NCBI GenBank assembly: GCA_945879015.1
Contig: CAMCUO010000022.1
Span: forward strand, 1-44,998
DNA length: 44,998 bases
Origin: Chitinophaga pinensis
GTDB lineage: Bacteria; Bacteroidota; Bacteroidia; 2-12-FULL-35-15
Direction of reading: 5' to 3'
Of this stretch, positions 8,321 to 16,934 are shown piece after piece. The translations under genes and the position numbers were made by a program. The notes beneath the pieces are model-generated. The model did no database searches. It was not told where the DNA came from and saw only the letters and a list, made by a program, of their open reading frames with translations. Each line of letters begins with the position of its first letter. Positions within the stretch are counted from its first letter, which is position 1.

Positions 8321-9262
8321 TTATTTTTTAGCGGTTGGACTTTTTGGCTCCATCAACTTATTCATAGCCATCATTTCACGCATAGTGCGATCCATTCCTT
8401 CGCTAGAACCATCTAAGAATATAACGTTTCCTTTTCCATATTCAGCAAAGTTTTTAATTGCTTCTGTCCACATAGAGAAAAGAATTACTGAAGTATCTAA
8501 ATTAGCTTGTTCCATTTCTTTAGCAGCTTGACTCATTCCCTTAGCTACCTCTTCACGGAATAAGGCAACACCTTGTCCACGCAGCTGAGCAGCCAATCTT
8601 TCTGCCTCAGCAGCAATTTTCGTAGCATTTCCATCAGCTTCAGCAGCTTTAGTTTTAGTAATCAATAAAGCTTGTCCTTCGTTTTCAGCAGCCGCTTTTA
8701 AGTTACTAGAAGCAACCACTTGCGCCATTGATCTGATAATAGCTTCATCAAAAGTTATATCGTTTAATTGTAAATCGATTAAGTGATATCCCCATTCTTC
8801 AAGGTTTTGATCAATTTGTCCTTTTACATCTTCAACAATTTCTTTACGCAGAGAAAGTACTTCAGCTTGTTTTTTCGTAGCCACAAAACCTCTGATTGAG
8901 CCTTCTATCGTACGAACTAAAGCTTGCATGAAATTGCGTTCGTCAATAAATTTGAATGCAACATTTTTAATACTCTCTTCATTTGTATTGATAACAGAAT
9001 AAAGCAACATGGCTTTGAAATAAACATTTGCTTGGTCAATAGTGATTGCTTGAAACTCAAGCTCGACAGAACGATTCTGAATAGAAACGCGTTTAAAAAT
9101 AACCTCTATAAAAGGAATTTTAAAGTTTAATCCAGGACCAAGTACTCTTCGATATTTCCCGAAAACTGTAACAACTGCAATAGTTCCCTGAGCAACCGTT
9201 ACGAATGATAAAAATAGTACCAGCACTGCTATTACTATCATAACTATCTGAAAAATTGGCAT
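8321..9262 (-). CDS. SPFH/Band 7 domain membrane protein
   Basis: A 313-residue stomatin/prohibitin-family protein. One N-terminal membrane segment (about residues 5-25) is followed by the SPFH core (FGKYRRVLGPGLNFKIPFIE onward, to about 200). A long alanine/glutamate-rich coiled coil follows (KAAEADGNATKIAAEAERLA), then a C-terminal part with a serine/methionine-rich tail. Family members assemble into ring-like oligomers and organise membrane microdomains or modulate membrane proteases. No NfeD-type or FtsH partner gene is adjacent, so the specific role is open. It has its own promoter and terminator. Confidence 0.85.
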   Translation of the reverse strand: MPIFQIVMIVIAVLVLFLSFVTVAQGTIAVVTVFGKYRRVLGPGLNFKIPFIEVIFKRVSIQNRSVELEFQAITIDQANVYFKAMLLYSVINTNEESIKNVAFKFIDERNFMQALVRTIEGSIRGFVATKKQAEVLSLRKEIVEDVKGQIDQNLEEWGYHLIDLQLNDITFDEAIIRSMAQVVASSNLKAAAENEGQALLITKTKAAEADGNATKIAAEAERLAAQLRGQGVALFREEVAKGMSQAAKEMEQANLDTSVILFSMWTEAIKNFAEYGKGNVIFLDGSSEGMDRTMREMMAMNKLMEPKSPTAKK

Positions 9263-9289
9263 ATTTATTTGATTTTATTGATTTGATTA

Positions 9290-9297
9290 CAAATGTA
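9290..9297 (-). promoter_or_regulatory. -7 element for the SPFH gene
   Basis: TACATTTG on the minus strand, exact TAnnTTTG, 28 nt before the ATG at 9262. Confidence 0.5.
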
Positions 9298-9377
9298 TTA
9301 TAAATTGAAAGCGAATTATAAATTGTTGATATTTAAATAAAATTTGTCTAAAGCCTTTTAGATGCTACAATTATTTG

Positions 9378-9385
9378 TATATTTG
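9378..9385 (+). promoter_or_regulatory. -7 element for tRNA-Arg
   Basis: TATATTTG lies 23 nt before the mature tRNA 5' end, a position expected for a short precursor leader. Confidence 0.5.
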
Positions 9386-9408
9386 CATCGCTTTTTAGGA
9401 AGCTAAAT

Positions 9409-9482
9409 GGCTGCGTAGCTCAACTGAATAGAGTGTCTCACTACGGATGAGAAGGTTAGGGGTTTGAATCCCTTCGCGGTCA
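9409..9482 (+). tRNA. tRNA-Arg (anticodon ACG)
   Basis: A 74-nt cloverleaf folds by eye. The acceptor stem is GGCTGCG / CGCGGTC with discriminator A, the D stem GCTC / GAGT, and the anticodon stem TCTCA / TGAGA. The anticodon loop is CTACGGA, giving anticodon ACG, which reads CGU and, after A34-to-I editing, CGC and CGA. The T stem is AGGGG / CCCTT with loop TTTGAAT. The 3' CCA is not encoded (CGG follows), so it must be added after transcription. A strong terminator follows immediately. Confidence 0.93.
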
Positions 9483-9486
9483 CGGA

Positions 9487-9529
9487 AAAACAAAAAGTCC
9501 CGAGTTAAATACTCGGGACTTTTTGTTTT
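9487..9529. terminator. Bidirectional terminator between tRNA-Arg and the DeaD-type helicase
   Basis: Perfect 15-bp inverted repeat with CAAAAAGTCCCGAGT and its complement (9491-9505 and 9511-9525), flanked by A and T runs. It serves the tRNA on plus and the converging helicase gene on minus. The core AAGTCCCGAG / CTCGGGACTT recurs in the terminator at 34214-34243. Confidence 0.85.
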
Positions 9530-9543
9530 ATAAATTTATCAGA

Positions 9544-11538
9544 TTAAAACTGTTTTCTAGGACGTTTCTCTCTTGAAAAATTGCTCTTTCTATCTCCTCC
9601 TCCACTTGATTCCTTTTTAGAATATGATTTTTCTGAAGAAGAATTTTCGTTTTTCGAATAACTTTTTTCTCTATCGCTATAAGATTTACGTTCTGTGCGC
9701 TCTATAGAAGGACCTCGATCTGAACGGTCGCCATACGACTTGCGTTCTCCTGAATTTCCTCCTCCGTAAGATTTACGTTCTCCGTATCCTCCGCTTTTGC
9801 GCTCACCAGAACCGCTATTTCCTCTATAGCCTCCTCTTTCTGAACGATTTCCTCCACCGTATCCACCTTTGCGTTCTCCACCTCCGAATGATCTTCTGTT
9901 TCCTCCACCTTCATATCCACCACGAGATGATCTTCCTTCGCTAGCTCCACGAGATTCAATTCTTACATTACGATTGTTGTATTGTACATTTTTGAATGTT
10001 CCTTGGATAATTTCTGCTGCTTCTGTTTTTACTTCAATAAAAGAGAAACTAGATTTAATTTCTGCAGAAACTATTGATTCCATATCCACTCCAGAAACTT
10101 CAGAAATGTATTGCTTCATTGCCGTGCTATCTAAACTATCTAATTCACCTAAGTTGATAAATAATTTAGTGATTCCTGGAGTTGAAGAAGAACGTTCTCT
10201 ATCTCTAGAAGAAGATGCATTTAAGTCAGGAGCGCTTTTGTAATAGTCTAAAAAGCGGTTAAACTCAGTAGAAACAAAACGCTTGATAATGTCTTCTCTT
10301 GTTAATTCTTTCAACTCTTCATATATGCTTGGTAAATATGCTTCAATAGCATTCTCATTTACTTCTACATTGTGAATTTTTTTAACTAGACTGAACAATT
10401 GTTTTTCACAAGCTTCAAATCCTGTAGGAATAGTTCCTTGAGTGAATTTTTTCTTGATGATACGTTCAATGATTCTGATTTTTCCAACTTCTTTCATATT
10501 GATAATACAGATAGATGTACCTGTTTTACCAGCACGAGCAGTACGACCAGAACGGTGAGTATAATTTTCAATTTCGTCAGGCAAGTTATAGTTGATAACG
10601 TGAGTTACATCATTCACATCAATACCACGAGCTGCAACATCAGTAGCAACAAGCATTTGCAATGAACGAGCACGGTAACGTTTCATAACGTGATCGCGTT
10701 GTTGTTGCGATAAATCACCGTGCAACGAATCCGCTCCGTAACCATCTTTGATTAATTTATCAGCAATCTCTTGTGTTTCGATACGTGTACGACAAAACAC
10801 AATTGCAAAAATATCTGGATTTGAATCCGCGATACGTTTTAAAGCAGCATATTTATCACGAGCTTGAACAACATAATAAATGTGTTCAATGTTTTCGTTA
10901 CCTGCATTTTTTGTTCCAGCAGTAATCTCTACTGGGTTTTCCATGTAGTTTTTAGAAATACGCAAAACTTCATCTGGCATTGTTGCAGAGAACAACCAAG
11001 TATTTTTTTCTTCTGGAGTTTGAGATAAAATAGTATCTAAATCTTCTTTGAATCCCATGTTCAACATCTCATCTGCTTCATCTAATACAGCAAAACGTAC
11101 GTTACTGAAATTTACTCGTCTACGATCAATCATGTCACACAAACGTCCTGGAGTTGCAACAACAATTTGTGCACCTCTCTTAATGTCGCGTGATTGATTA
11201 TCGATACTAGCACCACCATAAACGGCAACAATGTTTGCGCCTTCAATAAATTTAGTGTAGCTCTGTAAATCGCGGGTAATTTGCATACACAATTCTCGTG
11301 TAGGGCAAATAATTACTGCTTGCGTATCACGTGAAGTGAAATCAATCAGATGTGTCAACGGCAAACCAAAGGCTGCTGTTTTTCCTGTTCCTGTTTGGGC
11401 TAATGCCACTAGGTCGGTATTACCTTTTAATAATACAGGAATTACTTTTTCCTGAATAGGAGTTGGATTTTCAAAACCCAATTCTGTTACAGCCTTAACA
11501 ATAGCATTGTTAAAGCCTAACGCTTCAAATTTGTTCAT
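9544..11538 (-). CDS. deaD: DEAD-box RNA helicase DeaD/CsdA type with RNA-binding domain and RG-rich tail
   Basis: A 664-residue RNA helicase. Core motifs: AQTGTGKT (47-54), PTREL (79-83), TPGR (129-132), DEAD (153-156), SAT (184-186), AARGID (302-307) and HRSGRTAR (328-335). A helical dimerisation-like region follows (about 360-440). Next comes a DbpA-type RNA-binding domain (about 456-528, starting TKLFINLGELD), then a long low-complexity tail (530-664) full of Gly, Arg and Ser. Bacterial enzymes of this layout unwind structured RNA in ribosome assembly and cold adaptation; the disordered tail probably adds non-specific RNA binding or condensation. A promoter about 175 nt upstream leaves a long structured leader, as in other cold-shock helicase genes. 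Confidence 0.92.
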   Translation of the reverse strand: MNKFEALGFNNAIVKAVTELGFENPTPIQEKVIPVLLKGNTDLVALAQTGTGKTAAFGLPLTHLIDFTSRDTQAVIICPTRELCMQITRDLQSYTKFIEGANIVAVYGGASIDNQSRDIKRGAQIVVATPGRLCDMIDRRRVNFSNVRFAVLDEADEMLNMGFKEDLDTILSQTPEEKNTWLFSATMPDEVLRISKNYMENPVEITAGTKNAGNENIEHIYYVVQARDKYAALKRIADSNPDIFAIVFCRTRIETQEIADKLIKDGYGADSLHGDLSQQQRDHVMKRYRARSLQMLVATDVAARGIDVNDVTHVINYNLPDEIENYTHRSGRTARAGKTGTSICIINMKEVGKIRIIERIIKKKFTQGTIPTGFEACEKQLFSLVKKIHNVEVNENAIEAYLPSIYEELKELTREDIIKRFVSTEFNRFLDYYKSAPDLNASSSRDRERSSSTPGITKLFINLGELDSLDSTAMKQYISEVSGVDMESIVSAEIKSSFSFIEVKTEAAEIIQGTFKNVQYNNRNVRIESRGASEGRSSRGGYEGGGNRRSFGGGERKGGYGGGNRSERGGYRGNSGSGERKSGGYGERKSYGGGNSGERKSYGDRSDRGPSIERTERKSYSDREKSYSKNENSSSEKSYSKKESSGGGDRKSNFSREKRPRKQF

Positions 11539-11706
11539 TAATTTTTTATTAAGTTAATTTATACAGTCGTCACTTACAAGGAAGTATGTGTGAGTTGAAT
11601 CCGACAACTGTTTTATAAGGAGCCCACCATCATTGGTTTTGGGGCTTTTTCGGCAATGTTCTACAGTCGTAAATTCGTCTCAGCAAAAATCCTATTTTGA
11701 CTAAAA
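11539..11706 (-). promoter_or_regulatory. Long 5' leader of the DeaD-type helicase
   Basis: The -7 element at 11713-11720 predicts a start near 11706 and a leader of roughly 165 nt with no ORF of note. It contains a hairpin-forming pair (AGCCCC...GGGCT on the minus strand) and two exact copies of ACGACTGTA exactly 100 nt apart (11562-11570 and 11662-11670, written TACAGTCGT on plus). A cold- or feedback-responsive leader is plausible by analogy with csdA, but the sequence does not prove it. Confidence 0.4.
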
Positions 11707-11712
11707 CTTCGG

Positions 11713-11720
11713 CAAAGATA
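11713..11720 (-). promoter_or_regulatory. -7 element for the DeaD-type helicase
   Basis: TATCTTTG on the minus strand, identical to the elements before rnpB, glmM and the core-only DEAD-box gene. Confidence 0.5.
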
Positions 11721-11752
11721 CTATAATTAATTGAATTGGGACTTTTTTATTT

Positions 11753-12313
11753 TTATTTTCCGTAAAATTCGTTGAATCGTAAATTTAGAATGGAAATAAT
11801 TTTGTCGTAAGAACGTGTACTGACAAGGGCTTGGTTCTGTTTAATTAAATATGGAAATGGCTTTGTTAATTGCGCATAATTTTTATCTTTTATAATAAAT
11901 GCATCTAATTGTGTAGTCGCACTTTCATCAAACTCTCCAATTAGGTAGTTATTGCTGGTAAAGGAAGAATCTATTTCCATATTTACATTCATTAAACAAC
12001 CATTATAATTTCCTTCTTTCACTTTTGTTGAATGATTGGAATAGAAAAAATAAACTTTAGAAAATTTATACTCCTTTTTAAAGGCCTCTATTATCTGCTT
12101 ATTGGTAGCTTCTTGCGCATTACGAATTTCTTCTGCTTCTTTTACCATGCCTTTACTTTTCAAAGCATTTATTTTTAAGTCAGAAGTTCGTAAACGAACG
12201 AATAAAGCTCCCGTTTTAATGGTAGTTATGTTTTCACGAGCTTTGTCTCTCGACTTTTGGGCGAAGGAGATTGTTGTAATTAGAAGTAGAAGGATGATAA
12301 GATACTTTTTCAT
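11753..12313 (-). CDS. Secreted protein of unknown function
   Basis: A 186-residue protein with a clear signal peptide (MKKYLIILLLLITTISFA-Q). The mature part begins basic and contains a helical stretch (residues about 50-80, KSKGMVKEAEEIRNAQEATN), then a mixed alpha/beta region with a single Cys. I recognise no family, and no T9SS tail is present, so it is probably periplasmic. It lies upstream of the DeaD-type helicase gene in the same direction, but the helicase promoter lies between them. Confidence 0.6.
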   Translation of the reverse strand: MKKYLIILLLLITTISFAQKSRDKARENITTIKTGALFVRLRTSDLKINALKSKGMVKEAEEIRNAQEATNKQIIEAFKKEYKFSKVYFFYSNHSTKVKEGNYNGCLMNVNMEIDSSFTSNNYLIGEFDESATTQLDAFIIKDKNYAQLTKPFPYLIKQNQALVSTRSYDKIISILNLRFNEFYGK

Positions 12314-12339
12314 TTAAAGAAGTTCTTAAGAAAAAACAA

Positions 12340-12438
12340 TTCGACTACGCTCAGTGTGACGTTCTAACTGTGATGCTTTTTTGAAACGTCACCCTCTGAA
12401 TGGATTCGACTGCGCTCACCATAAACTCAGTCGAAGGT
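12340..12438. repeat. Cluster of the TTCGACTRCGCTCAG-type intergenic repeat
   Basis: A full copy (TTCGACTACGCTCAGTGTGACG) at 12340-12361 is followed by inverted and partial copies (ACGTCACCCTCTGA; GACTGCGCTCAC; CTCAGTCGAAGG). The stretch lies between the secreted-protein gene and rnpB and has no other content. Confidence 0.6.
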
Positions 12439-12474
12439 CTTTTATTCGTTTTATTCGTTATCAGTGTAAAAAAA

Positions 12475-12815
12475 GCAGGCCTATAAGCCGGGTTCTGTCG
12501 AGTTCTATCATTTATCTAGATTTTACATCGCTGTAAAACTCAAGCAACCTACCCTCCGAATAGAGCGAGCCGCTCTTACGCTTCGGTTTATTTGGTCTTT
12601 CAACTCCCAAGGTTTACCCATTACAACTATTGCTAATTATAACCGTGAGCTCTTACCTCACATTTTCACCCTTACTATTCTTGCGAACAGCGGTTATTTT
12701 CTGTGGCACTTGCTGTCTTCATATTGCTATGAATCCTTCCAGTTAGGAAGTGGGATGCTCTGTGTTGCCCGGACTTTCCTCCTCATATTGCTACGAAGCG
12801 ATAGAACGGCCTGCT
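12475..12815 (-). ncRNA. rnpB: RNase P RNA, bacterial type A
   Basis: Catalytic RNA that removes 5' leaders from tRNA precursors. On the minus strand the conserved 5' block GAGGAAAGTCCGGGC is present (complement at 12766-12783). The 3' block ACAGAACCCGGCTTA is at 12483-12500. The ends GCAGGCC and GGCCTGC pair as helix P1 and fix the boundaries within a few nt. Length is about 341 nt. A -7 promoter element ends four nt before the predicted 5' end, and a T-run follows the 3' end. Confidence 0.95.
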
Positions 12816-12818
12816 GTG

Positions 12819-12826
12819 CAAAGATA
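12819..12826 (-). promoter_or_regulatory. -7 element for rnpB
   Basis: TATCTTTG on the minus strand directly before the RNA 5' end. Because the RNA start is fixed by helix P1, this element helps calibrate the others in the window. Confidence 0.65.
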
Positions 12827-12899
12827 GATAAATAGTTAATAGGGAATAGAGAATAGTTAATAGGGGAATTATTTTACAAAGCCGGATAACTGATAACCA

Positions 12900-13460
12900 T
12901 TAACCAATAACAACTTCCGTTGCCCCGTAACCATATTTCGCATACGAGCCATCATAGTAACGCATATTTTCATTATCAAGAATAGCTCTTACCTCCTGTT
13001 TCAAGCGCCCATTCCCTACTCCATGTATTACATTAAGTTTCCTGTAACAACCAGTAATTGCTTTGTCTAAGGCTTTTTGAAAATGTCTCAACTGCACATT
13101 TATAATTTCTGCATTACTCATTCCAGAATAATTATCTAATAATTCTTCGATGTGTAAATTTATTTCCATTTCAAGCATGCCGTTGTTTTTTGCATGAGGC
13201 TTGGATATCTTATGTTTATCAAAATGATTTATTTTTTGACTAAACAATTTCGATACATCAATTTTTTCTTGTTCTTTCTCAGGAATTGGTTCTGGTTCTC
13301 TAAAAGCAGCTTCTATCATTACTAATTCGGAAACAGCATACGGAAACACAAAGCCATCGTCAATAGTTACTTCTACCATTTTTTTATTGATGACTTTTGT
13401 AACTACTCCTCCACCCTTTTCATTTAGAAAACTAACTATATCTCCAATGCCGAAATTCAT
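12900..13460 (-). CDS. DUF2027-type Smr-domain protein, short form
   Basis: 186 residues. The first 50 form a small beta domain (GIGDIVSFLNEKGGGVVTKV) like the N-terminus of DUF2027 proteins of Bacteroidota. A charged linker follows, then a C-terminal Smr domain (about 97-186) with the signature HGVGNGRLK at 146-154; the usual DLHG is replaced by NLHI. Smr domains are DNA- or RNA-binding or nicking modules, found in MutS2 and in ribosome-rescue nucleases. The protein is shorter than the DUF2027 proteins I recall, lacking a central part. The -7 element is so near the ATG that the mRNA may be leaderless. Confidence 0.75.
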   Translation of the reverse strand: MNFGIGDIVSFLNEKGGGVVTKVINKKMVEVTIDDGFVFPYAVSELVMIEAAFREPEPIPEKEQEKIDVSKLFSQKINHFDKHKISKPHAKNNGMLEMEINLHIEELLDNYSGMSNAEIINVQLRHFQKALDKAITGCYRKLNVIHGVGNGRLKQEVRAILDNENMRYYDGSYAKYGYGATEVVIG

Positions 13461-13464
13461 TTTA

Positions 13465-13472
13465 CAAAAGTA
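13465..13472 (-). promoter_or_regulatory. -7 element for the Smr gene
   Basis: TACTTTTG on the minus strand, ending five nt before the ATG at 13460. Confidence 0.5.
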
Positions 13473-13496
13473 GAAAAGATTCTTGTGCTTTTTGCT

Positions 13497-13504
13497 TATA
13501 TTTG
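13497..13504 (+). promoter_or_regulatory. -7 element for the phosphatase-family gene
   Basis: TATATTTG, ending six nt before the ATG at 13511. It forms a divergent pair with the element at 13465-13472. Confidence 0.5.
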
Positions 13505-13510
13505 TTTGAC

Positions 13511-14461
13511 ATGAAATTCAAGTTTTCAATTTTATTACTCATTCTAGCTACACCCTTACTTTTTATGTATTGCGGATGCAAAAAGGATGTTCCGGCCACC
13601 TTATATAAAACGCAAAACGTAATTATAGTTATAGTTGATGGTGCTCGTTTATCAGAAACGTGGAATCTTCCAACCCGTCAATTTATTCCGCACCGTGCTT
13701 CTATGCTATCAAAAGGTGTTTATTGTAGTCAGTTTTATAATAATGGAACTACTTCTACTAACCCTGGACATACAGCAATTTGTACGGGTGTTTATGAAAA
13801 TATAAACAATAGTGGTGCAGAATATCCTACTTATCCCTCAATATTTCAATATTGGTTAAAAACATTTGAGCGACCAAAATCTGAAGCATGGGTGATTGCA
13901 ACGAAAGATAAATTAGAAGTATTGTCAGATTGTAAAGATGTAAAGTGGAAAGGCACATTTCGTCCATCAACGGATTGTGGCAATTTAGGGTTAGGAACAG
14001 GATATCGTGAAGATTTAACAACGTTTATTAGTGCTACAACTAAACTTACTTCGAATCATATCAGATTAGCACTAATCAATTTTAAACAACCCGATGCAGC
14101 CGGTCACGCAAAGGTTTATTCTGCTTATTTACAAGGCATTTTAGATACGGATAATTATATTTATCAGTTATGGCAACAATTACAAAATGATAATTTTTAT
14201 AAAGACAGAACAACTTTAATTGTAACGAACGATCACGGAAGACATACTGCAGGCTATTTAGATGGATTTGTTTCGCATGGTGATGGCTGTGATGGTTGCC
14301 GACACATTGAATTTTTCGCGATGGGTCCCGATTTTAAACAAGATTATATTGCTAATATTCCTTACGAACAAATTGATATTTCTAAAACTATTGGCGAATT
14401 GATGGGATTTACTATTCCTACTTCAAATGGAAAAGTAATGAAGGATATTTTTAGGAAATAA
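13511..14461 (+). CDS. Alkaline phosphatase superfamily hydrolase, probable lipoprotein
   Basis: 316 residues. An N-terminal hydrophobic segment ends in cysteines (LLFMYCGCK), suggesting lipid attachment although the lipobox is not canonical. Metal-site motifs of the alkaline phosphatase/nucleotide pyrophosphatase/sulfatase superfamily follow in order: VDGAR (Asp near 43), a Ser/Thr-rich stretch TTSTNPGHTAICTG holding the likely nucleophile, FKQPDAAGH, TNDHGRH and a terminal SHGDG histidine. It should hydrolyse a phosphate, phosphodiester or related ester at the cell envelope; the substrate cannot be read. An upstream TTG at 13502 is in frame but overlaps the promoter, so the ATG is preferred. 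Confidence 0.75.
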   Translation: MKFKFSILLLILATPLLFMYCGCKKDVPATLYKTQNVIIVIVDGARLSETWNLPTRQFIPHRASMLSKGVYCSQFYNNGTTSTNPGHTAICTGVYENINNSGAEYPTYPSIFQYWLKTFERPKSEAWVIATKDKLEVLSDCKDVKWKGTFRPSTDCGNLGLGTGYREDLTTFISATTKLTSNHIRLALINFKQPDAAGHAKVYSAYLQGILDTDNYIYQLWQQLQNDNFYKDRTTLIVTNDHGRHTAGYLDGFVSHGDGCDGCRHIEFFAMGPDFKQDYIANIPYEQIDISKTIGELMGFTIPTSNGKVMKDIFRK

Positions 14462-14513
14462 ATTTGAGTTAAAAAAGATCTGCGCGAAGCTGCGAGCAAC
14501 AACTGTGCTTATC

Positions 14514-16616
14514 TCAATTCAAATTTATTTCCAAAGCACCCGAATCCATTGTTGAACAATAATTCTGATTAAGTTCATCACATTCCTCTTTCCATTGCTT
14601 AATTCTGTATTCCGAATTGGAAGAATCAAAAATAAACATTTTAACTCTAAAGATTTGTTGAATCTCTTCTATGCTCATTCTTGCATTGCTAGATATTATT
14701 AAATAATCTAAGTTTAATTTTTGTGAATAATTTTCTTTGAATTGAACAGGTTTATTTAAAACAAACATTCGTTTATCAAGAAATTGAACGAAATTATTTT
14801 TCACCATCAAGTTTTTAGATATTAAATCTCCCGAAATTATTTGCGAGCTATTTAAGCCTAAGTCAAACCAATGATCATTTACATGGAATAGTAATCGACT
14901 ATCATTTTTAGCGAAAACAGAATCGGTAAGCAATACATTTTGTTTTGAACATATAAAATCGATGACAGTTGTTTTCGCAACATTGTACACCACTATTTTC
15001 TTTTGATTGAACTGCATTTGTTGTTCAACTACCTGACTAATTAATATAACTACACAAAACGATAAAGAGTAAATCAAAAATTTGTATTTGCGATTGCTTA
15101 AATAAAATAGAAACAGTATGATTAATCCATATAGCAACCATGTTTCTAAAACGGAAATGGAAATGCCCTGTGACAATGAGAAAGGAAGTGATTCTATCCA
15201 TTTTACAGACGCATTTAAAAACCATATCAACCAAGTAAAAACAATAGCTAAATATTTTACAAAAAGAGGAATGGCAGAAAATGAAAACAAGGCTATCCCG
15301 ACATAAATGATTAAAGTAGAAACTGGAATCACAATCAGATTTGATAAAAGAAAATAATTTGGAAACTGATGAAAATAATGCAATCCTAATGGAAAGGTTG
15401 CAATTTGTGCCGCTATTGAAACGGCTGTAATCATCCATATCTGATTTAACAACCAATTATCAAATTCGAGCCATTGATAAATTTTCGGTTGAATATAAAC
15501 GATTCCAATCACAGCCAAATAAGATAGTTGAAAGCCTATTTCCATTATCAAATAAGGATTTATTAATAATAAAAACAATGCCGAAGCAGCCAATGTATTA
15601 TAAATATTGGTATGCTTGTTTGCTGCTTTTGCTAAAATAATAAAGCTAAACATGGTAGCTGCTCTTAAAACAGAAGGTGACAATCCTGTGAGTGCTGCAT
15701 AAAACCAAAGAAACAAAATCAATAAAACTGCTTTTATGATTCTTCCCTTTTTATGTTTATCCAAAAAAATCAATAACCAACTAAAAACTATATAAACAAT
15801 TGCCACATGTAAACCTGATACTGATAAAACATGTAATGCTCCAGTACTGGAATATGCTGAAATAATATCTGCACCCAATTTATCAGTATAGCCTAATAAT
15901 AAGGCGGCTCCTACAGAAAGTTCATCGCCAGTTAGCTTGTTTTTCTTTAATACTTCCAGCAAATTATTTCTAAATCCAATGGAGTATTTTAAGATGGCAC
16001 TTCCTGAATTTCGGTTCAAATTTTTCCACTCATTATTATTGACATAAGCTTGATGGTAGATATTGTGGAAAGACAAAAATCGTTTGTAGTTAAACTCGCC
16101 TGGATTTTGAGGACCTGAAACTTCTTTAAAATTTACACGCATCAGAAATTCATCTCCGTATTTTAAATCCAAAGCCAATGAATCTGTTTTTATATAAACC
16201 AAAGCTTTTCCTGTGCATTTTTTCCAGCCACCATTATCTTTCACTGCAAGTATTTCAATGATTGTTTTTAAAGATTTCTCCTTTTCGATATAAGAATCTG
16301 CAAAACGAGCATACACCATTGAATTTCCTGAGCAATTATTTGAGAAATGACTTGCTGAAAACTTCTGCGTTTTATAAATGGTTAATTGATAAGCGAAAAC
16401 AAACAGAGAGATACTGATTAAAAGCCCAAACCAAAATGATTTTCGGTAAGAAATATTGAATTTTGGAATAAGAACAAGTCCTGCAATAACGCAAAATAAT
16501 AGGGAGGCATAAAAAAGAATATTACTAAAGTGAAAAGGCAAATAAACAGCAACTAGTATTCCCAACAAAAAAGGAATTAATAAACGAACTAAAGGAGCCT
16601 GATTCCAGACTTTCAT
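14514..16616 (-). CDS. comEC: ComEC/Rec2-family membrane protein
   Basis: 700 residues. DNA-uptake channel family. Membrane segments near the N-terminus are followed by a soluble DUF4131-type domain (about 60-210). The polytopic Competence domain (about 225-510) carries the hallmark HVLSVSGLHVAIVY. The last 180 residues are soluble but show no HxHxDH metallo-beta-lactamase motif, so the nuclease-like domain found in many ComEC proteins is absent or replaced, as I understand is common in this phylum. Family members carry single-stranded DNA across the inner membrane during transformation. The gene ends in TGA. The start is the ATG at 16616; a TTG two codons upstream is possible. Confidence 0.88.
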   Translation of the reverse strand: MKVWNQAPLVRLLIPFLLGILVAVYLPFHFSNILFYASLLFCVIAGLVLIPKFNISYRKSFWFGLLISISLFVFAYQLTIYKTQKFSASHFSNNCSGNSMVYARFADSYIEKEKSLKTIIEILAVKDNGGWKKCTGKALVYIKTDSLALDLKYGDEFLMRVNFKEVSGPQNPGEFNYKRFLSFHNIYHQAYVNNNEWKNLNRNSGSAILKYSIGFRNNLLEVLKKNKLTGDELSVGAALLLGYTDKLGADIISAYSSTGALHVLSVSGLHVAIVYIVFSWLLIFLDKHKKGRIIKAVLLILFLWFYAALTGLSPSVLRAATMFSFIILAKAANKHTNIYNTLAASALFLLLINPYLIMEIGFQLSYLAVIGIVYIQPKIYQWLEFDNWLLNQIWMITAVSIAAQIATFPLGLHYFHQFPNYFLLSNLIVIPVSTLIIYVGIALFSFSAIPLFVKYLAIVFTWLIWFLNASVKWIESLPFSLSQGISISVLETWLLYGLIILFLFYLSNRKYKFLIYSLSFCVVILISQVVEQQMQFNQKKIVVYNVAKTTVIDFICSKQNVLLTDSVFAKNDSRLLFHVNDHWFDLGLNSSQIISGDLISKNLMVKNNFVQFLDKRMFVLNKPVQFKENYSQKLNLDYLIISSNARMSIEEIQQIFRVKMFIFDSSNSEYRIKQWKEECDELNQNYCSTMDSGALEINLN

Positions 16617-16810
16617 AAACAAGGTTTAATTGAGGGCTAAAATAGGGAAAACGCCATTAAATAGGCAAGTATACACGCTTATTTGCGGTATTTAGTTTGG
16701 TATTAAATTCATGATTATTTCATGTTAAAATAATTTCCAAAAATCAATAATTATTCTATCTATGGAATGGTAGTTGGAGGATGAGGATAGCCGTTACTAA
16801 TAATACAATA
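16617..16810. other. Gene-free spacer upstream of comEC
   Basis: I see no ORF, RNA or exact TAnnTTTG element here. TATTTTAG about 27 nt before the comEC start is the closest promoter-like match. Confidence 0.3.
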
Positions 16811-16847
16811 AAAAAATCCCAATCAAGTTCTTGCTTGGGATTTTTTT
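16811..16847 (-). terminator. Terminator of the plsY operon
   Basis: A 12-bp stem AAAAAATCCCAA / TTGGGATTTTTT (16811-16822 and 16835-16846) with a loop that pairs further (CAAG/CTTG). It lies about 90 nt beyond the stop of the CarboxypepD_reg-like gene, with T-runs on both sides. Confidence 0.75.
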
Positions 16848-16857
16848 TATTGCTGCA

Positions 16858-16910
16858 CTTCGACTACTCTCAGTGTGACGTCTCGACCGCCGGGCTGAGC
16901 GCAGTCGAAG
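16858..16910. repeat. Head-to-head pair of the TTCGACT...GTGACG repeat
   Basis: A forward copy (CTTCGACTACTCTCAGTGTG, 16858-16877) and an inverted partial copy (GCTGAGCGCAGTCGAAG, 16894-16910) form an imperfect palindrome between the terminator and the gene end. Confidence 0.6.
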
Positions 16911-16934
16911 TATAAGAGCTGTATGTAAAAACCA

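Noticed and set aside
9702..10243. ORFs overlapping the RG-rich tail of the DeaD-type helicase
   Set aside because: They are frame shadows of low-complexity Gly/Arg/Ser codons.
12340..12438. CRISPR array from clustered repeats
   Set aside because: Copies are few, differ in orientation and spacing, and no uniform spacers or cas genes are present.
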